Positions 46,819 through 54,085 of a stretch of 64,000 nt of DNA are shown piece by piece. This DNA is from CALJFL01 sp047633055 (GTDB taxonomy: Bacteria > Pseudomonadota > Gammaproteobacteria > Pseudomonadales > Halieaceae), in the NCBI GenBank assembly GCA_047633055.1, contig JBLIEI010000002.1:57682-121681 (forward strand), written 5' to 3'. The notes below the pieces were generated by a model that saw nothing but the letters and a program-made list of their open reading frames with translations, had not been told where the DNA came from and did no database searches. The position numbers were made by a program, and so were the translations under genes. The stretch's first letter is position 1. The number at the start of each line of letters is the position of its first letter.

Positions 46819-47987
46819 TCATGCGTCCCCGCCAAACAAGTCTCGGGTATATACTTTGTCAGCCACGTTGTCCAGTTCAGCATGCTGGCGGTTGGCAATA
46901 ATCACATCACTTCGCTGCCTGAACTGGGCAATGTCATCCAGTACTTCTGAGTGATAGAAACATTTTTCGTCTATGCTGGGCTCATACACAATCACCTGCA
47001 CGCCATTGACTTTCACGCGCTTCATGCCACCCTGCATTGCAGAGGCGCGAATATTGTCCGACCCCTCTTTCATCACCAGACGATATATACCCACCACCTC
47101 GGGCTTGCGGCTCAGCACCGCATTAGCGATGAAGTCCTTGCGGGTGGTGTTGGCATCCACGATAGTCTGAATGATGTTACTGGGCACATCGGCGTAATCA
47201 GCCAACAGCTGCTTGGTGTCTTTGGGCAGGCAGTAACCCCTGTACCGGAAAGAAGGATTGTTGTAATGCGTGCCAATGCGCGGGTCCAGCCCAACACCGT
47301 CGATGATGTTGCGCGTATCCAAGCCTGGGTCTCGGCGTAGCTGTCTAGCTCATTAAAATACGCCACTCGCATCGCCAGATAGGTATTGGCAAACAACTTG
47401 ATCGCCTCTGCCTCAGTACTGCCAGTGAGCAGTACTAGCGTATCTTCATCTTCCGCGCCTTGGGCAAGCAGGTCGGCAAAGTGCTGGCCTCGCTCACTGA
47501 CATCACCCACCACAATACGCGACGGGTGCAGATTGTCATACAGCGCCTTACCCTCACGGAGGAACTCGGGGCTAAAGAGGATGCTCTGTAAACCCGACTG
47601 CTCCCGCAACTGGCGGGTAAAGCCCACCGGTATCGTTCACTTGATTACGATAGTTGCATCCGGATTGATGCGGCCGGCGTCAGCGACCACTGCTTCAACA
47701 CTGGAGGTATCAAAGTAGTTGTTGTCTGGATCGTAGTCGGTGGGTGTTGCTACGGTCACATAATCAGCACCAGCGTAAGCCAGTTCGCTGACTCTAATAG
47801 CAACCAGGTTTAGACTTCTTTCTTTTAGGAATAACTCGAGCTCGAAATCCTCTACCGTAGATTCGCTGCGGTTGATCTGCGCCACACGCGCGGCATTGAT
47901 ATCGAGTACAACGACCACGTTGTGCTAGGCCGACAACACGGCGTTCGCCAAACCAACATAGCCTGCACCCACCACGGCAATCTTCAT
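46819..47987 (-). pseudogene. ugd: UDP-glucose 6-dehydrogenase (enterobacterial-type), broken
   Basis: From the ATG at 47987 the protein starts IAVVGAGYVGLANAVL and meets a TAG at codon 21 (47925-47927, where CAG for Gln is expected). The same frame meets a TGA at 47637-47639 inside IVIK-x-TIPVGFT, where Ser is expected. A one-base deletion near 47326 shifts the frame before the DTRNII region. The catalytic block reads FRYRGYCLPKD instead of FGYGGYCLPKD. It is a dead gene, downstream of the regulator at 48.0 kb exactly as the second, better preserved copy is downstream of the regulator at 52.8 kb. Confidence 0.88.
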
Positions 47988-48028
47988 TGTTGTTTCCTTA
48001 ACATCCGATAAGAACGCTTATCGCTCAT

Positions 48029-48349
48029 TTAATGGCTGGCGCTCTCAGCCTGCAATTGCTCGATCTCATTCCGCAGGCCCTCGTGTTCCTCAATCTTGCG
48101 TTGCAAGTAGGCGGCGGTAATCCTGGCCTTCGCGTTCACCCCTTTCGGGGTCAACAGGTAGAGATAGGCTGCCTTGTTATGAGAGTTTTTGAAGTTCTGA
48201 GCTTTGATGTGACCCTTTCCGATCAAGGCTTTAATGCAGTAATTGACTTTACCCGGACTCACGCCCAGGTCCTCGGCGATCTCGCGTTGGGAGGCCTGGG
48301 GGTTTTGCTCGAGGAGCTTGAGTAGCTTGTAGTGGGCGTCTTGATTCAT
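48029..48349 (-). CDS. EPS-associated MarR-like transcriptional regulator, copy 1
   Basis: 106 residues: a winged helix-turn-helix (QASQREIAEDLGVSPGKVNY, residues about 19-38, then CIKALIGKGHIKAQNF) and a basic coiled-coil tail (RKIEEHEGLRNEIEQLQAE). This is the layout of the small MarR-family regulators found next to exopolysaccharide genes. The tail probably dimerises. The ATG has no Shine-Dalgarno sequence; an exact RfaH ops element ends 8 bases before it. It is the first gene of a transcription unit leading through the broken ugd to the Wzx/Wzy operon. A paralogue is at 52.8 kb. Confidence 0.87.
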   Translation of the reverse strand: MNQDAHYKLLKLLEQNPQASQREIAEDLGVSPGKVNYCIKALIGKGHIKAQNFKNSHNKAAYLYLLTPKGVNAKARITAAYLQRKIEEHEGLRNEIEQLQAESASH

Positions 48350-48352
48350 GGG

Positions 48353-48422
48353 TTTGGCACGCTACCGCCCTACCCTATCGTGAATCTGTGCATACGTTGA
48401 GGAGAAACTGTTTGCGTTCAAA
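48353..48422. repeat. 70-base direct repeat, copy A (operon leader with ops)
   Basis: Matches 51364-51433 in 61 of 70 positions without gaps, in the same orientation. Four of the nine differences fall in the ops core. The right end includes a TTGCGTTCAAA half-site. The two copies enclose the SDR, PQQ-dehydrogenase and StbD genes. Confidence 0.9.
48358..48369 (-). promoter_or_regulatory. ops element (RfaH recruitment site)
   Basis: On the minus strand the sequence is GGCGGTAGCGTG, followed by CCAAACCC and the ATG of the MarR-like regulator. This equals the E. coli ops consensus (GGCGGTAGnnTG) at every fixed position. ops in the non-template strand pauses RNA polymerase and loads RfaH, whose gene is 5 kb away at 53.3 kb. 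Here the site takes the place where a ribosome-binding site should be; RfaH is known to recruit ribosomes to leaders lacking one. Confidence 0.85.
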
Positions 48423-48501
48423 ATTTCACCAGGATATCGGGTTGCCATATAGGTCATAGAACCTGCCATTGTCTGAACTTTTTAGCGCGCTTATTTACCT
48501 C

Positions 48502-49263
48502 TTATAGAGCCGAGGCGCTCTGCTCGCGGGTGATTCGATTAACGGGACTAGACAAGATTGTTTGTTTAACAAAAATTTTGGCTCTCGCTATGCTCTTGTC
48601 CAGCGCGCTCGATGTGGCACCGTCCAGCTGAATGTCCGTTGCGACAGGGCCGGGGTGCAGCACCGCAAATATATACCCCTGCTCAGCATATTCAGTAGAT
48701 AGTATTTTGTTGGCCATATTCAGCCCAGTCTTGCTAACGGCATAACCCAAACAGCACCCGCCCATTGCCTGCTCTATAGAGCCAAAACTACTGCTAATGT
48801 TGGCAATCACCTTGTTTTTACTAGCGTCCAGATTGGGTAGTAGTGCCTGAATAACTCGCAGCGGCCCCAGAGTGTTCACATCGAGAATCCGATCGAGCTT
48901 ACTGATATCCAGCGCTGCAAAATCATCGCTCCTGACCCCCAAGATTCCCGCGTTGTTAATCAGGATATCGATAGTCTGCCTTTGAAGTCGCCTAGACAGG
49001 GCATCAACGCTCGGCTGACTGCTTACATCCAGTATTTCGACCTGAACTCCCAAGGAGCGCAGCGACGACGCTTTTTCCAGTTTTCGGGTTGTTCCGATAA
49101 CTTGCCAGCCATTATTATAAAATTCTGCCGCCAGGGCAAAACCAATGCCCCGATTCGCGCCCGTAATGAGCACTGTTCCAGATGGCTCTGCCGTGGCCAA
49201 TGACGCTGAAAAAACGGTTAGTAATACAACAAAATGCAGGATAGCACGGTAAATAAAGCTCAT
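48502..49263 (-). CDS. Short-chain dehydrogenase/reductase with signal peptide
   Basis: 253 residues. Residues 1-25 form a signal peptide-like N-terminus (a positive charge, a hydrophobic core FVVLLTVFSASLA, and a possible cleavage site after ATA). The SDR fold follows: GANRGIGFALA coenzyme loop, NNAGILG, ISSSFGSI for the catalytic Ser, and YAVSKTGLN with catalytic Tyr and Lys. A soluble NAD(P) enzyme with an export signal is unusual, as the periplasm has no free NAD(P)H; the leader could instead be an inner-membrane anchor. It lies between the direct repeats beside a PQQ-type dehydrogenase in the same orientation. Confidence 0.82.
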   Translation of the reverse strand: MSFIYRAILHFVVLLTVFSASLATAEPSGTVLITGANRGIGFALAAEFYNNGWQVIGTTRKLEKASSLRSLGVQVEILDVSSQPSVDALSRRLQRQTIDILINNAGILGVRSDDFAALDISKLDRILDVNTLGPLRVIQALLPNLDASKNKVIANISSSFGSIEQAMGGCCLGYAVSKTGLNMANKILSTEYAEQGYIFAVLHPGPVATDIQLDGATSSALDKSIARAKIFVKQTILSSPVNRITREQSASAL

Positions 49264-49306
49264 AATATTCTCTGTAGCTAGTTTACACGTGCTTGAGCAA
49301 AGCGCC

Positions 49307-50932
49307 CTAATAATTAGCTAGCGCATCCACAATATCCGCCGCTTCGCCCTCAGACAAGCCCTGCGTCGGCATTGTAGTCCCTGGCGCAAATTCAGCCGCA
49401 CTACTCAAAAATTTTACAAGCCGATCCCTTGTCCAAACACCCTCGATACTGTTCAAGGATTGCGAATAATTTGCAAAGCTATCCGATGAAATTTCTCTGC
49501 CAACAATTCTTGTTAAGGAAGGGGCCATCATCGTCGGATTGGTTTGTCCAAAGTGATGGCATACAAAGCATTTTTGTATAAGGGGCTCTCGAAAATAAAT
49601 GTCGGTTCTTGCGTTTTTATCTAGTAAAGGCTTGTTCACAGAAATTTCGACCAAAGCCGGGGTGTCAGTCAGCAGCAGTATCTTGCCTCGTATTTCTGTG
49701 ATGTCACGAATTCTCTCCCCAAGCCAAATAGGTTCGGCAAAAACAACCCTGCCGTCGACATACCTGAGTCGATACAGAGATTGCGCTTTTAGAGATCCAA
49801 CTAGCAAGTCACCGTTCCATCTTTGATCAAAGTCTCGAATACTCAGAATTGACGATATACCAATGGATGGAATAAAGGCATACATTGGATCTGTGAGTAG
49901 CAAATTTTTCGGAGTAGCACCCATTGGCCAGTCATGATCATATGTTCCATAGCGGGTACCGAGGCTCTCATAGGGCCAGCCATGATTCAGCTCATCCAGG
50001 ATTACATTTATCTCATCTCCGCCTTGGGGCCCTTGGTCGGTGGCCAACAACTGCCCGTTCGTGGCTATCGTCATCCCCTGCGGGTTTCTATAGCCAATAG
50101 ACTTGCGTTTCAGTTTTTGGGTAGATAAATCGACTTCATAGATTTTGCCAAAGCTACTCGCTACATCCTGCGATGTTGATACAACTTTTCTCCCAATCAG
50201 ATGTGGGCCAACTGCATCGTATCCGAGGGCGAAGTAGAGCGTGCCATTCTCTATCAGCACTTTCCCCCCCCCACCATGGCTTGCGTAGCGTACTGGCACC
50301 GGGTCACTTCTATACACCTCTGTCCAATTTCCCGTAATTCTGAGCGGATCGAATTCAACATCAATGCGTGATACTAAAAAATAGTTTTGTTCGGCGTTCT
50401 CATATTGTGTGAATGCAACATAGAGGTCTCTGCTAGCCGGATCAAATGCTACTGAGTGAGCACGCATCTTGGTGCTATTCAGGCTGACATTATCTGAGTG
50501 CAAAACATAATCTGCCAGTCGAGTCGGAAGTGGTTCATGCTTCAGCTGGCGGATATGACCGTCCTCGAATAGGAACAGGTTGCCCAGTCTATCCAAAACT
50601 ACGACATTGCCTTCAGCAATAGTTACCGATCCTCCACCTTGTGCAAAAAGGTCCTTTTCTTGGTTTAGTGAGAAAGTATGCACATCCAGAGGCAATACGG
50701 CTGACTCTATGACTCTGTGAGAACGTTGGAAGCCCGTAGAAACACCGTATTGATCACTAATCGATTTTTCGACATATTTCTTGTCACCGCCAACTTGTAT
50801 TTTTTTTGCTTCCCGCTGTAGTTGCGCCAGATGTAGCCTAATTTCTTCCCAATGGGTTAGGCCGACCGCAGCGCTAGCAATTACAAAAGCTATCAGCAGC
50901 GCGACCACTGAGCGACGTCCGTTTGTACTCAT
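49307..50932 (-). CDS. PQQ-dependent sugar dehydrogenase fused to a C-type cytochrome
   Basis: 541 residues. An N-terminal hydrophobic segment (residues 9-27) acts as export signal or anchor. Residues about 80-430 form a six-bladed propeller of the soluble glucose/sorbosone dehydrogenase type: YRNPQGMTIATNGQLLATDQ, GGDEINVI and NHGWPYES. The C-terminal 90 residues hold a haem-binding CFVCHHFG and a Met-containing TTMPTQGLSEGEAADIVDAL axial region. Electrons from sugar oxidation would go to the haem and on to the respiratory chain in the periplasm. Substrate unknown; aldoses released from the polymer are possible. Confidence 0.82.
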   Translation of the reverse strand: MSTNGRRSVVALLIAFVIASAAVGLTHWEEIRLHLAQLQREAKKIQVGGDKKYVEKSISDQYGVSTGFQRSHRVIESAVLPLDVHTFSLNQEKDLFAQGGGSVTIAEGNVVVLDRLGNLFLFEDGHIRQLKHEPLPTRLADYVLHSDNVSLNSTKMRAHSVAFDPASRDLYVAFTQYENAEQNYFLVSRIDVEFDPLRITGNWTEVYRSDPVPVRYASHGGGGKVLIENGTLYFALGYDAVGPHLIGRKVVSTSQDVASSFGKIYEVDLSTQKLKRKSIGYRNPQGMTIATNGQLLATDQGPQGGDEINVILDELNHGWPYESLGTRYGTYDHDWPMGATPKNLLLTDPMYAFIPSIGISSILSIRDFDQRWNGDLLVGSLKAQSLYRLRYVDGRVVFAEPIWLGERIRDITEIRGKILLLTDTPALVEISVNKPLLDKNARTDIYFREPLIQKCFVCHHFGQTNPTMMAPSLTRIVGREISSDSFANYSQSLNSIEGVWTRDRLVKFLSSAAEFAPGTTMPTQGLSEGEAADIVDALANY

Positions 50933-51008
50933 TATACTACCCTGCTTAGATTTACGATGATCTGCTCATGAAGTAGCTCAACGCTCGCGGCTCCTAATAA
51001 GACAAAAT

Positions 51009-51257
51009 TCATTTGACTTGCAGGTGGTCGCGGACCGGCGTTGTCTGAGTATTGCGCGCCTTCAGGCTGGTAAGTACAGCCGCGTCAGAGGCAATTTCAA
51101 TCTCCGTATCTTGCACGGCTCCCGCAGGCACGAAATAACCAACCAGGGAAGAATTCTTAAGAATGGCCACCGGCTTTCCGGCTGAGCATTCCAGCACTTT
51201 ATGCGGTTCACGCATTTCGGTCATGCTAGCAATATGCCTGGTTAATAACTTTCTCAT
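51009..51257 (-). CDS. StbD/Phd-like antitoxin, without a toxin partner
   Basis: 82 residues. TEMREPHKVLECSAGKPVAILKNSSLVGYFVPA is the shape of StbD antitoxins: a short N-terminal DNA-binding part and a beta-hairpin. The normal arrangement has a RelE-like toxin gene directly downstream; here the PQQ-dehydrogenase gene begins 76 bases on and no toxin is found. An operator-like pair of palindromes precedes its start. Possibly a solitary remnant or a regulator adopted by the neighbours. Confidence 0.72.
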   Translation of the reverse strand: MRKLLTRHIASMTEMREPHKVLECSAGKPVAILKNSSLVGYFVPAGAVQDTEIEIASDAAVLTSLKARNTQTTPVRDHLQVK

Positions 51258-51281
51258 GCATCGCCACTTCTCAAAATAATA

Positions 51282-51309
51282 TACATTTAACTATGTACTT
51301 GAATGTACA
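51282..51309 (-). promoter_or_regulatory. Overlapping palindromes upstream of the StbD-like gene
   Basis: TACAT-6-ATGTA (51282-51297) and TGTAC-6-GTACA (51294-51309) overlap in ATGTA. They lie 25-52 bases before the ATG, where an autoregulatory operator of a toxin-antitoxin operon is expected. Confidence 0.5.
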
Positions 51310-51363
51310 TTTGAGCAGACTGCCTTTTCGTTGATAGTTGATATCTTCAATCATTTTGAGGAA

Positions 51364-51433
51364 TTTGGCACGCCACTGTTCTACCCTGTCGTGAATCTGG
51401 GCATAAGTTCAGGAGAAACTGCTTGCGTTCAAA
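51364..51433. repeat. 70-base direct repeat, copy B (ops core degraded)
   Basis: Counterpart of 48353-48422. On the minus strand the ops position reads AACAGTGGCGTG, four changes from the ops in copy A, so RfaH recruitment is probably lost. The repeat is not followed by a regulator gene here, so it is a displaced operon leader and may be the trace of recombination between two related regulator-ugd units. Confidence 0.88.
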
Positions 51434-51444
51434 CTTGAACGCAA
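51423..51444. promoter_or_regulatory. Perfect palindrome TTGCGTTCAA-AC-TTGAACGCAA
   Basis: Ten-base arms with a two-base spacer. The same core, with 8-base arms and a 5-base spacer, lies between rfaH and the WecA-like gene (53976-53996), and a half-site is at 48412-48421. A binding site of a dimeric repressor such as the MarR-like regulators is likely; whether it controls anything at this place is unclear. Confidence 0.6.
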
Positions 51445-51484
51445 AAGCGCGGTTGCAGCAAGGGGGTTTTGTGTAGCGTCTGCG

Positions 51485-51531
51485 CTAGAAGGTAAAACAA
51501 CGCTCTATGGCTTCAATCTGCCTGCTTGTCA
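51485..51531 (-). pseudogene. C-terminal scrap of a hipA gene
   Basis: On the minus strand the last 15 or so codons read RQIEAIERCFTF and a TAG. The intact HipA at 57.7 kb ends EQIEAIERCFSI and a TAG, and the DNA match continues for over 20 bases. Nothing upstream resembles hipA. It shows that a second hipA once lay here, between the repeat and the ugd gene. Confidence 0.75.
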
Positions 51532-51579
51532 AAATACTCAACTAACTCTTACCTTTGCTAACGATAACAAGCGTTACCA

Positions 51580-52752
51580 TCATGCATCACCACCAAACAA
51601 ATCGCGTGTGTAGACTTTCTCAGCAACATCTTCCAGCTCCGCATTCATCCGGTTAGCCAGAATGATTTCGCTGTGCCTTTTGAACGCATCAAGGTCTGTC
51701 ATCACTACTGACTTGAAGAATTCATTATGCTGCATAGTCGGTTCATAAATAACAACTTCCAACCCTTTGGCTTTCAGTCGTTTCATTACACCTTGCATGG
51801 AAGACGTCCGAATATTGTCTGACCCTTCTTTCATCACCAGGCGATAAATTCCTACCACCCCGGGCTTGCGGCTCAATACGTCGTTGGCGATAAAGTCTTT
51901 GCGCGTCGAGTTCGCATCAACAATTGCCTGAATGATATTGCTCGGCAGATCGGCGTAATTAGCAAGTAATTGCTTGGTGTCCTTGGGCAGGCAATAGCCT
52001 CCGTATCCAAATGAAGGGTTGTTGTATTGGGTTCCAATACGCGGGTCCAGCCCAACGCCCTCGATGATATTGCGAGTGTCCAACCCGTGGGTCGCGGCGT
52101 AGCTGTCTAACTCGTTAAAATAGGCCACGCGCATCGCCAGGTAGGTGTTAGCGAATAATTTGATGGCCTCGGCTTCGGTACTGCCAGTGTAAAGTACCGG
52201 GATGCCTTCGTCTTCGGCACCCCGTACCAGCAATTGGGCGAATTGTCGGCCTCGCTCGCTGTCCTCACCCACCACAATACGTGATGGATGCAAGTTATCG
52301 TATAGCGCCCTGCCCTCGCGCAGAAATTCGGGGCTGAAAATGATGTTATTGATCGCTAGGCGTTCGCACAGCTGGCGGGTGTAACCCACCGGAATGGTGG
52401 ACTTGATTACGATGGTTGCGCCCGGGTTAATGCGGTTTGCCTCTGCGACCACCGTTTCTACCGTCGAGGTGTCAAAATAGTTAGTACCAGGGTCGAAGTT
52501 GGTTGGGGTAGCCACCACCACAAAATCCGCTGCGGCATAAGCCCTGTCGCTGTCTGTCGTGGCAACCAGATTGAGCTGTTTTTCCTTCAGGAAAAATTCC
52601 AACTCTGCATCTTCGACCGTGGACTCGCCACGGTTGATCATGGCTACACGCTCAGCATTGATATCGAGGGCGACAACCTAGTTGTGCTGAGCCAGCAGAA
52701 CAGCATTTGCCAGGCCGACGTACCCAGTACCAACAACCGCAATTTTTGTCAT
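51580..52752 (-). pseudogene. ugd: UDP-glucose 6-dehydrogenase (enterobacterial-type), single amber codon
   Basis: The full frame starts with an ATG at 52752 and gives IAVVGTGYVGLANAVLLAQHN, then TAG at codon 25 (52678-52680), then VVALDINAERVAMIN and an otherwise perfect protein to 51580: STIPVGYTRQL, FGYGGYCLPKDTKQLLANY with catalytic Cys, and the C-terminal YTRDLFGG. The stop replaces the usual Glu/Lys codon after HN by one base change. Translation from the ATG at 52641 would lose the NAD-binding GxGxxG and be inactive. It would be the enterobacterial-type enzyme making UDP-glucuronate. The second nonsense mutation in the corresponding region of its paralogue is notable. Confidence 0.82.
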
Positions 52753-52826
52753 TCTCCTACCAGTTCTCCGTAAGAATTCTTATTAATCACTGCTGACTCT
52801 CGACAATCAGGGTAGAGAGCATCCAT

Positions 52827-53174
52827 CTAGTGTGCAGCTCTAGAGTCATTTACTTCCACCTGGAGGCCGTCTATTTCACTTTTTAACGCCTCATACTCTC
52901 GTAGCTTTCTTTTCAAGAAGCGCTTGGTCAGTCTGGTTTTTTCCAAGAGTCCGCTGGGCGTCAGTGTGTATGCATAGCTCAGCTTTTTCTCACTGGCTCG
53001 GAAGCTCTCTACCTTTACCAGCCCCTTCTCCGCCAGCGCCTTAATACAATAATTTACGCTACCCAGGCTCACCCCTAACGCCTCCGCTAATCCGCGCTGG
53101 GAAATGCTGGGTTGCTCCTGCAGTACCCGCATTACACGCAGGCGTACTTCTTCCCGGGAGTTTGATTTAGTCAT
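52827..53174 (-). CDS. EPS-associated MarR-like transcriptional regulator, copy 2
   Basis: 115 residues. Helix-turn-helix SISQRGLAEALGVSLGSVNY is at residues about 23-42, then wing CIKALAEKGLVKVESF, and a basic coiled-coil tail (RKLREYEALKSEIDGLQVEV). It is clearly paralogous to copy 1. It lies between rfaH and the amber-interrupted ugd on the same strand. No ops is seen in its leader. It probably regulates the polysaccharide genes by binding one of the GCGTTCA palindromes (inference). Confidence 0.87.
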   Translation of the reverse strand: MTKSNSREEVRLRVMRVLQEQPSISQRGLAEALGVSLGSVNYCIKALAEKGLVKVESFRASEKKLSYAYTLTPSGLLEKTRLTKRFLKRKLREYEALKSEIDGLQVEVNDSRAAH

Positions 53175-53311
53175 TTTTTAACACGGTGAAAGCTCTGGAT
53201 CTGACACGTCATCTGATTAATTGCATTTCTTACGGGCAGGCTACCGCAGGATTATCACCCTGCACTCCTGCTGCTTTGTCGCGCGCAAACTATTCGAAGC
53301 GGGCCGTCGCT

Positions 53312-53818
53312 TTAACCACTTGCGATAGCACCAATCGAATCCTGCTGCACCAACACCCTGGTTTGGCGGCCCAACAGCGCCACCAGCACTTCAGCCCTTT
53401 GGGCGCCGCTGGATATCTGAAAAATACCCGTTAACCCGGTAAGCGCCCCATCAAGAATTTCAACCCTGTCACCGGGAACATAGCCTTTGTCTTCACACCA
53501 ACGCGCCTGTATTGCGGAGTCTTCCTTCTGCATAAGGCATTCAATAATGCGTTCATCAACGGGCATCATCCGCTGGCCACAGCGCACCAGATCTACAACG
53601 GCTGGCGTGGAGCGCACTGGCGCAATATTTTGCTCGCCAATAACCACCTCAATGAACAGGTACCGGGGAAACAGCGGCCCTACGGTCCATTGGTAAGCTG
53701 AATTACATCTCTTGCGTTGCCTGATACGCGGCAGGTATACCTTAAAGTCCTGCCGCTCAAGATTTTCGGCGGCCTGCTTTTCCTGCCGCGGCTTGGTGTA
53801 TACCGCCAACCAGCTCAC
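53312..53818 (-). CDS. rfaH: Transcription elongation factor RfaH
   Basis: 168 residues from a GTG. SWLAVYTKPRQEKQAAENL is the RfaH N-terminus; PLFPRYLFIEVVIGEQN is the NGN core, and GDRVEILDGALTGLTGIFQI the C-terminal KOW region. RfaH binds RNA polymerase paused at an ops element and prevents termination in long polysaccharide operons. An exact ops lies at 48358-48369 on the same strand. The intergenic region of about 270 bases to the divergent WecA-like gene contains a GCGTTCA palindrome, so the two may share control. Confidence 0.93.
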   Translation of the reverse strand: MSWLAVYTKPRQEKQAAENLERQDFKVYLPRIRQRKRCNSAYQWTVGPLFPRYLFIEVVIGEQNIAPVRSTPAVVDLVRCGQRMMPVDERIIECLMQKEDSAIQARWCEDKGYVPGDRVEILDGALTGLTGIFQISSGAQRAEVLVALLGRQTRVLVQQDSIGAIASG

Positions 53819-53975
53819 GTATTTACCCCCGGCACGGACAAGGCCTTGGTAGGAGGCATCACATCAAACACGCAGCCTGGGCGAGTGCAGTCATGGACCG
53901 GAAGCACTCTGTCACGCTCTAATGTTGATAATTTCGACATGTAAGCCACACTACCGTATCCCACAGTATAGTAAC

Positions 53976-53996
53976 TGCGTTCAAGCCGTGAACGCA
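53976..53996. promoter_or_regulatory. Palindrome TGCGTTCA-5-TGAACGCA in the rfaH/wecA-like divergent region
   Basis: Eight-base arms with spacer AGCCG, 158 bases from the rfaH start and 90 bases from the start of the WecA-like gene. It shares its core with the palindrome at 51423-51444. Candidate operator for one of the MarR-like regulators, controlling both divergent genes. Confidence 0.6.
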
Positions 53997-54085
53997 AGGC
54001 GTGAATTACCGCTGAGTTACCGCCCGGATAGATAGATCTGCCACCGTTTTATTACAAGGAACAAGATATGGGATAGTATGCCCCC

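Noticed and set aside
54005..54025. GGCGGTAACTC (minus strand) as an ops in the rfaH leader
   Set aside because: Differs from ops at the final G and the TG; considered chance.
54068..54076. Two-codon frame ATG-GGA-TAG with a good ribosome site before the WecA-like gene as a regulatory leader peptide
   Set aside because: Too small to support; could equally be the displaced ribosome site of the real start 18 bases on.
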